Part shown: positions 59,332 to 64,000 of the stretch, one piece after another
Layout: each line of letters starts with the position of its first letter
Position numbering within the stretch: position 1 is the first letter of the stretch
NCBI RefSeq assembly: GCF_001703635.1
Contig: NZ_LQZT01000012.1
Coordinates: forward strand, 124,001-188,000
DNA from: Parahoeflea olei
GTDB taxonomy: Bacteria > Pseudomonadota > Alphaproteobacteria > Rhizobiales > Rhizobiaceae
Reading direction: 5' to 3'
DNA length: 64,000 nucleotides
Notes under the pieces: generated by a model
Told to the model about the DNA's origin: nothing
The model's database searches: none
Seen by the model: only the letters and a program-made list of their open reading frames with translations
Position numbers and translations under genes: made by a program

Positions 59332-61389
59332 CTACCGGCGTCCAAACCGCAGATCCTGCTCGATGCTCGCCGGCTGGCCGAGGCGCGCCTTGTAGACCTG
59401 ATAGTTTTCCATCACCCGCTGCACATAATGCCGGGTCTCGGTGAACGGGATCATTTCGATCCAGTCGATCACCTCTTCGAGCGACCGGCCGCGGGGGTCG
59501 CCGAAGCGCTCGATCCATTGCGGCACGCGCCGCGGGCCGGCATTGTAGGCGATGAAGGTGAGGATGTAGGAGCCGCCGAATTGCTCGATCTGCTCGCCGA
59601 GATACTGCGCGCCCAGGGTCGCGTTGTAACCCGCATCGGTGGTCAGCCGGTCCATCGAATAGGGCAGGCCGTGGCGCGCGGCCACGCCCTTGGCGGTGCC
59701 GGGCAGGATCTGCAGCAGGCCGCGGGCGTTGGCCGGCGAGACCGCGGCCTTGTCAAAGGCGCTTTCCTGCCGTGCGATCGAATAGGCAAGTGCCTTGCCG
59801 GAGCCTGAGATATTGGCGGTCGCCGGGACCGCGCCCAGCGGATAGGCCAGTGCCGCCACGTCGAGATTGCGGTTCCAGGCGATCTTGCCGACCTGCAGCG
59901 AGACGCGGTGTTCGCCCCGCCGTTCTGCCATGGCTGCAAGGATCGCCACTTCGCCGGGGCTGTCGAGTTCCGCTGCGAGCGCCCGGTAGAGAATGTCCGC
60001 GCGCCATTCGAAACCGGCATCCTCGAGCTTGCGGATGGCCCGCACCGCCTCGCGCTCGGCAAAGCGCACCCGGTCGGCCTGGCTGGGCGAGGGGTAGGCG
60101 ATGTTGAGCGTCTTGCGCCCCAGCTTGGCGCTGGCGAGCTGGCCGTAGAAGGTCGAGGGAAACTGCGCCGCCAGGGCATAGTAATCCGCCGATTTGCCAC
60201 CGCCGCCGGCCTCTGCGGCGCGGCCCAGCCAGTAATTGGCGCGCGCCCGGGAAATCTGTCCCTGGGCGACGCCGAGGATGGCGGCGAAATGCTTGTGCGC
60301 GGTTTTGGCGTCGTTGAGGCCCCGCAGCGCGTAGAAGCCGGCATGGAACTCGGCTTCGGCGAATTCCTCGGGGCTTTTCGCCAGATGCGCGGCGGCGATG
60401 CGATAGGCGCTCTTGGCGTCGCCACGCTCGTAAAGCCCGCGGCTGATCACGCGCGCCTCGATCCACCATTCGTCGGGGTCGACGAGGCGGTCGCGATCGC
60501 GCGGCATCTTGGCGAGCAGGGCGGCGGCCTCCTTGTCGCGCTCGAGATGGCGCAGGTGGCGGATGCGCAGGTAGAGATAGGCCGGCTCCGCGTGCCAGGA
60601 CGGATGCACCGCCGCAATGGCGCTGTCGGCCTTTGCGGACTTTTCGATGACCGCCACCCAGGCGCGGTACAGCGACTGAGCCCCGGCCTTCTCGGACACG
60701 GCCTTGGCGTCACGGACATGGTCCCGGTAGAGCAGCATCTGCATGCGCTGGAAGTGGTCCTTCTTGTCGAGAAGGGAATCGAACTCGCCGAGGAAGACCT
60801 TCGCGTCCTGGTCGTCCATCATCACGCCGCGCCAGAAGCGCGCGGCAGTGGCGCGGGCGCGGTTCAGGTCGCCCGAGGCGCGCAGCGCCCGGATCAGGAC
60901 GATGGCGCCCTTCGGCGTTTCCGGCTCGGTCGCGCCGAATGCGGCGAGCACCTGGGCGGGCGGTGGATTTTCGAAATAAAGCGCCCGCTCGGACAGGCGC
61001 CGGAACGAAGCGAGCCCCGGCCAGCCCTTGAGATCGGCCGCGGCGCGGGCGATCTCGCCCGAGGGCACGCCTTCGAGGCCCGACAGCGCGATGGCCCAGG
61101 TCAGAATGTGATGGTCGAGCGTTCCGTCGCGCATGGCGTCGCGGATCGCGCGGGCGCGGGTCGCGTCGCCGCGGCCGAGCGCCTCGAGCCCGGTCTTGAG
61201 TTCCCGGCTCGCCGGGGCGTCGGCGTTCGCGACCAGGCGCGGCTTGGGAACCGCCGCGGTGGTTTCCGCGTCGATCGCCGGCCGCGGAATCGGCAGCGGG
61301 ATGGTGCCCCCGGGCACGGGCGCCGCTGCGGCCACGGTCGCCAAGACGGTTGAAACGGCAAGCAGGGTTGCAAGGGCAGTCTTCGACAT
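59332..61389 (-). CDS. Soluble lytic murein transglycosylase (Slt type)
   Basis: A 685-aa exported lytic transglycosylase. The signal peptide is MSKTALATLLAVSTVLATVA. A long helical superhelix (TPR-like, about residues 60-500) is followed by the catalytic SLT domain with SIARQESAFDKAAVSPANARGLLQILPGTA, where the Glu is the general acid, and FIAYNAGPRRVPQW. It cleaves peptidoglycan glycan strands forming anhydromuropeptides. The ATG at 61389 is seven bases after GGAAG; an upstream Met (61395) abuts the site. Confidence 0.9.
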   Translation of the reverse strand: MSKTALATLLAVSTVLATVAAAAPVPGGTIPLPIPRPAIDAETTAAVPKPRLVANADAPASRELKTGLEALGRGDATRARAIRDAMRDGTLDHHILTWAIALSGLEGVPSGEIARAAADLKGWPGLASFRRLSERALYFENPPPAQVLAAFGATEPETPKGAIVLIRALRASGDLNRARATAARFWRGVMMDDQDAKVFLGEFDSLLDKKDHFQRMQMLLYRDHVRDAKAVSEKAGAQSLYRAWVAVIEKSAKADSAIAAVHPSWHAEPAYLYLRIRHLRHLERDKEAAALLAKMPRDRDRLVDPDEWWIEARVISRGLYERGDAKSAYRIAAAHLAKSPEEFAEAEFHAGFYALRGLNDAKTAHKHFAAILGVAQGQISRARANYWLGRAAEAGGGGKSADYYALAAQFPSTFYGQLASAKLGRKTLNIAYPSPSQADRVRFAEREAVRAIRKLEDAGFEWRADILYRALAAELDSPGEVAILAAMAERRGEHRVSLQVGKIAWNRNLDVAALAYPLGAVPATANISGSGKALAYSIARQESAFDKAAVSPANARGLLQILPGTAKGVAARHGLPYSMDRLTTDAGYNATLGAQYLGEQIEQFGGSYILTFIAYNAGPRRVPQWIERFGDPRGRSLEEVIDWIEMIPFTETRHYVQRVMENYQVYKARLGQPASIEQDLRFGRR

Positions 61390-61705
61390 CTTCATCTTCC
61401 GTTCGGCATCAAAGCGCCGGGGGCGAGTGGACGGGTCATTCCATGGGTGTAACAGGCGCCGGTGAAGCAAAACTTAACAAAAGCTTAGCGAGATCACTCA
61501 AAGGCAATCTTCCGACACAATTGCGGGCAATGTTGGGCACCGGGTGGTGCCCCGCAAACCTGCGTCCCACTGCGAGGATCGATTTGCCGCAAAAGCGCGC
61601 GCTGCGGCCTCGCAAGGCTTTTCCCTATCGGCGATTTCCTGTATCGGCTGGGTAGAGATAAACAATTGCGCCCGATCGCGCCGAAAAGAGTTTGTGGAGA
61701 GCAGT
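61390..61705. other. Promoter region between divergent slt-like and dapA genes
   Basis: A 316-bp stretch with no supported gene; it should contain both promoters. AAAACTTAACAAAAGC near 61470 is the most AT-rich part on the slt side. No palindromic operator was evident. Confidence 0.45.
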
Positions 61706-62587
61706 ATGTTCAAGGGTTCCATTCCGGCCCTCGTTACCCCCTTTGCCGAAAATGGTGCGGTCGACGAGGATGGTTTTGCGCGCCATGTCGAGCGGATGAT
61801 CGAAGCCGGCAGCCACGGCCTGGTGCCGGTCGGCACCACCGGTGAATCGCCGACGCTCACCCATGCCGAGCACAAGCGCGTGGTGGAGCTCTGCGTCGAG
61901 GTGGCGCGCGGCCGCGTTCCGGTGATTGCCGGGGCAGGCTCCAACAACACCGCCGAATCCATCGAACTGGCCGTCCATGCCGAAAAGGCCGGCGCCGATG
62001 CGGTGCTGGTGGTCACTCCCTATTACAACAAGCCCACCCAGCGCGGCCTCTACCAGCATTTCAAGGCGGTGGCCGAAGCCATCACGCTGCCGATCGTCAT
62101 CTACAACATTCCGCCACGTTCGGTGATCGACATGTCGGTGGAAACCATGGCCGCGCTCCATCGCGATTTTCCGAACATCATTGGCGTCAAGGACGCGACT
62201 GGCAATCTGGCGCGCGTGGCCGAGCAGCGGATGGTCTGCGGCAGCGATTTCCTGCAGTTGTCCGGTGAAGATCCCACGGCGCTCGGCTTCAATGCCCATG
62301 GCGGCGTGGGCTGCATTTCCGTGACCGCGAATGTCGCCCCGCGCCAATGCGCGGAGTTCCAGGAGGCGACGCTGCGGGGGGATTATACGGCAGCACTCGA
62401 GATGCTGGACCGGCTGATGCCGCTGCACAAGGCGATCTTCGCCGAGCCGGGCGTTGCCGGCGTCAAGTATTGCCTGGGCAAGATGGGCCTGATCAAGAAC
62501 GTGGTGCGCTCGCCCCTGACCACGGTCGATCATACGACCGCGGCGCTGCTCGATGCAGCCATGGCGCGCGCGGGGGTGGTGGCCTGA
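61706..62587 (+). CDS. dapA: 4-hydroxy-tetrahydrodipicolinate synthase
   Basis: A 293-aa DapA of normal length, the first committed enzyme of lysine/diaminopimelate synthesis, condensing pyruvate with aspartate semialdehyde. The Schiff-base Lys162 is in [11 protein letters not shown], the catalytic Tyr133 is in VIYNIPPRS, and Thr44/45 are in [19 protein letters not shown] is also typical. smpB follows after 2 bp, a common rhizobial arrangement. The frame starts at ATG 61706 after TGTGGAGAGC. Confidence 0.97.
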   Translation: MFKGSIPALVTPFAENGAVDEDGFARHVERMIEAGSHGLVPVGTTGESPTLTHAEHKRVVELCVEVARGRVPVIAGAGSNNTAESIELAVHAEKAGADAVLVVTPYYNKPTQRGLYQHFKAVAEAITLPIVIYNIPPRSVIDMSVETMAALHRDFPNIIGVKDATGNLARVAEQRMVCGSDFLQLSGEDPTALGFNAHGGVGCISVTANVAPRQCAEFQEATLRGDYTAALEMLDRLMPLHKAIFAEPGVAGVKYCLGKMGLIKNVVRSPLTTVDHTTAALLDAAMARAGVVA

Positions 62588-62589
62588 GC

Positions 62590-63072
62590 ATGGCTCCGAA
62601 AAAGGAAGACAAGTCGCAGCACGGCAAGGTCGTCGCGGAAAACCGCAAGGCGCGCTTCAATTACGAGATCGTCGACACGGTCGAGGCCGGCCTGGTGCTG
62701 TCCGGGACCGAAGTGAAGTCGCTGCGCGAAGGCAAGGCCAACATCGCCGAATCCTATGCCAACGAAGAGGGCGGGGAGATGTGGCTGATCAATTCGCATG
62801 TGCCGGAATACCTGCAGGCCAACCGCTTCAACCACGAGCCCACGCGGCGGCGCAAGCTGTTGCTGAAGATGCGCGAAATCGCGCGGCTGGCGCAGGCGAT
62901 CCAGCGCGACGGCATGACGCTGGTGCCGCTCAAGATCTATTTCAACGACAAGGGCCTGGCAAAGCTGCTGCTGGGGCTCGCGCGCGGCAAGAAGCTGCAC
63001 GACAAGCGCGAAACCCAGAAGGAACGCGACTGGAACCGGCAGAAATCCCGCCTCTTGCGCGAACGCGGCTGA
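62590..63072 (+). CDS. smpB: SsrA-binding protein
   Basis: A 160-aa SmpB, the tmRNA-binding factor of trans-translation. Family strings are [43 protein letters not shown] and the C-terminal [19 protein letters not shown]. The start follows the dapA stop by 2 bp, so translation is coupled. Confidence 0.97.
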   Translation: MAPKKEDKSQHGKVVAENRKARFNYEIVDTVEAGLVLSGTEVKSLREGKANIAESYANEEGGEMWLINSHVPEYLQANRFNHEPTRRRKLLLKMREIARLAQAIQRDGMTLVPLKIYFNDKGLAKLLLGLARGKKLHDKRETQKERDWNRQKSRLLRERG

Positions 63073-63103
63073 TCCTTCCGGTCAGCGCGCGCGCCACGAC
63101 CGC

Positions 63104-63865
63104 TCAGCGTTCCGAAAGGCGCCGGACTGCCGCCCCGATCACCGCATCGAACATGTCCCCGGTCAGGCGGCCGGTGTTGATGTTGTAGCGCGAGCAGTGA
63201 TAGCTCGACAGGATCAGGACGTTGCCGATCCGGGTTTCCGCCCCATGGCCGAACGGGTGATGGACGGGCTTTTCGCCGAGCGCACGCACGGTGCTGTCAT
63301 GGGCGATCTTGCCGAGCGTCAGAATGACTTCAAGATTGCAGAGCCGCTCGATCGTGGCCGAGAGGAAGGGGCGGCAGGTGGTGATCTCCGCGCCCGTGGG
63401 CCTGTTGCCCGGCGGCACGCAGCGCACGGCATTGGTGATCGAGACCCCCGCGAGGCGCAGGCCGTCCCCGGTGCCGGGGGCTGCGCCGGCAAGGCCATGG
63501 TGTTGAAGGGTGGCGTAGAGCAGCTCGCCCGACTGGTCGCCGGTAAACGGGATGCCGGTGCGATTGGCGCCGCGCAGGCCGGGGGCGAGCCCCACCACCA
63601 GGAGCCGGGCTCTATCCGCTCCTTCCGGCGGGTGCCAGGTCCGGACCGGCCCGTTGTGCCAGTCGGGATGCTTATGCCGGTTGTCGAGAATGAAATCGCG
63701 CAGCCGCGGACAGAGGCTGCAGTCGTGATCGGGGTCTGTCGGACACTGTCCGGTGCCTCCGGCCGGAGCGCCCGCCGGATCGGCGTCAGCCTTGGTCGGC
63801 CGCCCGCCGGAGTGCCGCCCGGTCCGTTCCTGTGCGAGGCCGGGAGACGGCGGCGAACGCGTCAA
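63104..63865 (-). CDS. Family 5 uracil-DNA glycosylase (UdgB-like)
   Basis: A 253-aa DNA repair enzyme. Fe-S cysteines lie in CSLCPRL, AVRCVPP and TTCRPF. Motif A is VVGLAPGLRGANRTGIPFTGD, which lacks the catalytic Asp of family 1 and is typical of family 5. The late motif is LSSYHCSRYNINTGRLTGD. The N-terminal 40 residues are low-complexity. It starts at TTG 63865, overlapping the stop of the next gene as TTGA, although an internal start is possible. Confidence 0.85.
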   Translation of the reverse strand: MTRSPPSPGLAQERTGRHSGGRPTKADADPAGAPAGGTGQCPTDPDHDCSLCPRLRDFILDNRHKHPDWHNGPVRTWHPPEGADRARLLVVGLAPGLRGANRTGIPFTGDQSGELLYATLQHHGLAGAAPGTGDGLRLAGVSITNAVRCVPPGNRPTGAEITTCRPFLSATIERLCNLEVILTLGKIAHDSTVRALGEKPVHHPFGHGAETRIGNVLILSSYHCSRYNINTGRLTGDMFDAVIGAAVRRLSER

Positions 63866-64000
63866 TCGTCGAAATCGTCGTCGTCATTGACAACAGCCGC
63901 GCGCACCGGCCGTTCCGACGGGTCGCGGCCGATTTCGGCTTTCAGGCTCGCGAGGTCGATGAAGTAATCGGCCTGGCGGCGCAGGTCGTCGGCAATCATC
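63862..64000 (-). CDS. C-terminal part of a gene running off the window (probable NYN-domain protein)
   Basis: Forty-five codons ending in an acidic tail are visible: MIADDLRRQADYFIDLASLK, AEIGRDPSERPVRAAV, then DDDDFDD. The first codon shown is ATG, so it may be a start or an internal Met. The context beside smpB and the tail resemble the C-terminus of the NYN/LabA-like ribonuclease-fold protein found in this position in many rhizobia. I cannot confirm this from the window. Confidence 0.5.
   Translation of the reverse strand, partial: MIADDLRRQADYFIDLASLKAEIGRDPSERPVRAAVVNDDDDFDD

Noticed and set aside
1-64000. CRISPR arrays, insertion sequences, rRNA genes, riboswitches
   Set aside because: No regularly spaced repeats, transposase genes with terminal repeats, rRNA sequence or riboswitch-like conserved leaders were seen.

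Overview
The window looks like a chromosomal segment of an alphaproteobacterium, most likely order Hyphomicrobiales (Rhizobiaceae/Hoeflea-like). The evidence is high-GC codon use, PcaQ next to pcaCHG, a rhizobial porin pair beginning MNIKSLLLGSAAALVAVSGA, a dapA-smpB pair, a BON-repeat OmpA protein, and many ABC and TRAP importers. The genus is inferred only. Housekeeping genes lie at the right end (lytic transglycosylase, dapA, smpB, family-5 uracil-DNA glycosylase). Most of the rest is catabolic and transport accessory DNA.

Layout. (1) 1-4.4 kb: protocatechuate branch, pcaC-pcaH-pcaG divergent from pcaQ, then a DeoR/GlpR regulator and a P5C-reductase-like protein. (2) 4.8-10.1 kb: a two-gene RND efflux pump and a SLAC1/TehA-type anion channel with a perfect FNR/FixK box upstream. 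(3) 10.3-31.5 kb: an amine-type catabolic region with two polyamine-type ABC importers, one SsuABC/NMT1-type importer, two CrtI-like flavin dehydrogenases, a GcvT-like THF-dependent methyl/aminomethyltransferase with an 82-aa companion, a SAM methyltransferase, two BetI-like TetR regulators, a class III aminotransferase and a Rieske oxygenase of the quaternary-amine type. Four promoters in this block carry variants of one 14-bp operator (about TGAATGAACGTTCA), so it looks like a single regulon. (4) 31.6-43.8 kb: a TRAP importer and MarR regulator divergent from an eight-gene operon: Rieske reductase, alpha and beta subunits, acyl-CoA ligase, Cys-less thiolase-like protein, DUF35 fused to a degenerate SDR, isatin-hydrolase-like cyclase, and an SDR. 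Three copies of AAACATG-N6-CATGTTT lie at its promoters. I propose it degrades indole-3-acetate or a close analogue: ring oxygenation, CoA activation, retro-aldol cleavage to isatin plus acetyl-CoA, then isatin hydrolysis.

(5) 44-50.6 kb: an FG-GAP secreted protein, an Rrf2/AhpD-like divergent pair, a WYL regulator with a monooxygenase-like protein, an unlisted 58-aa double-CxxC microprotein, an MFS exporter operon with a divergent LysR regulator, and an aldo/keto reductase remnant. (6) 50.9-55.3 kb: tRNA-Ser(GCT), a tyrosine recombinase, and two divergent porins sharing a 194-bp identical inverted block. (7) 55.4-64 kb: OmpA/BON protein, a 32-aa membrane peptide, a helix-hairpin-helix protein, an alpha/beta hydrolase, and the housekeeping block.

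Operons are tightly packed. Many gene junctions overlap by ATGA or GTGA, and I used those overlaps and Shine-Dalgarno spacing to trim starts. Functions rest on motifs and context read by eye; no database search was run.
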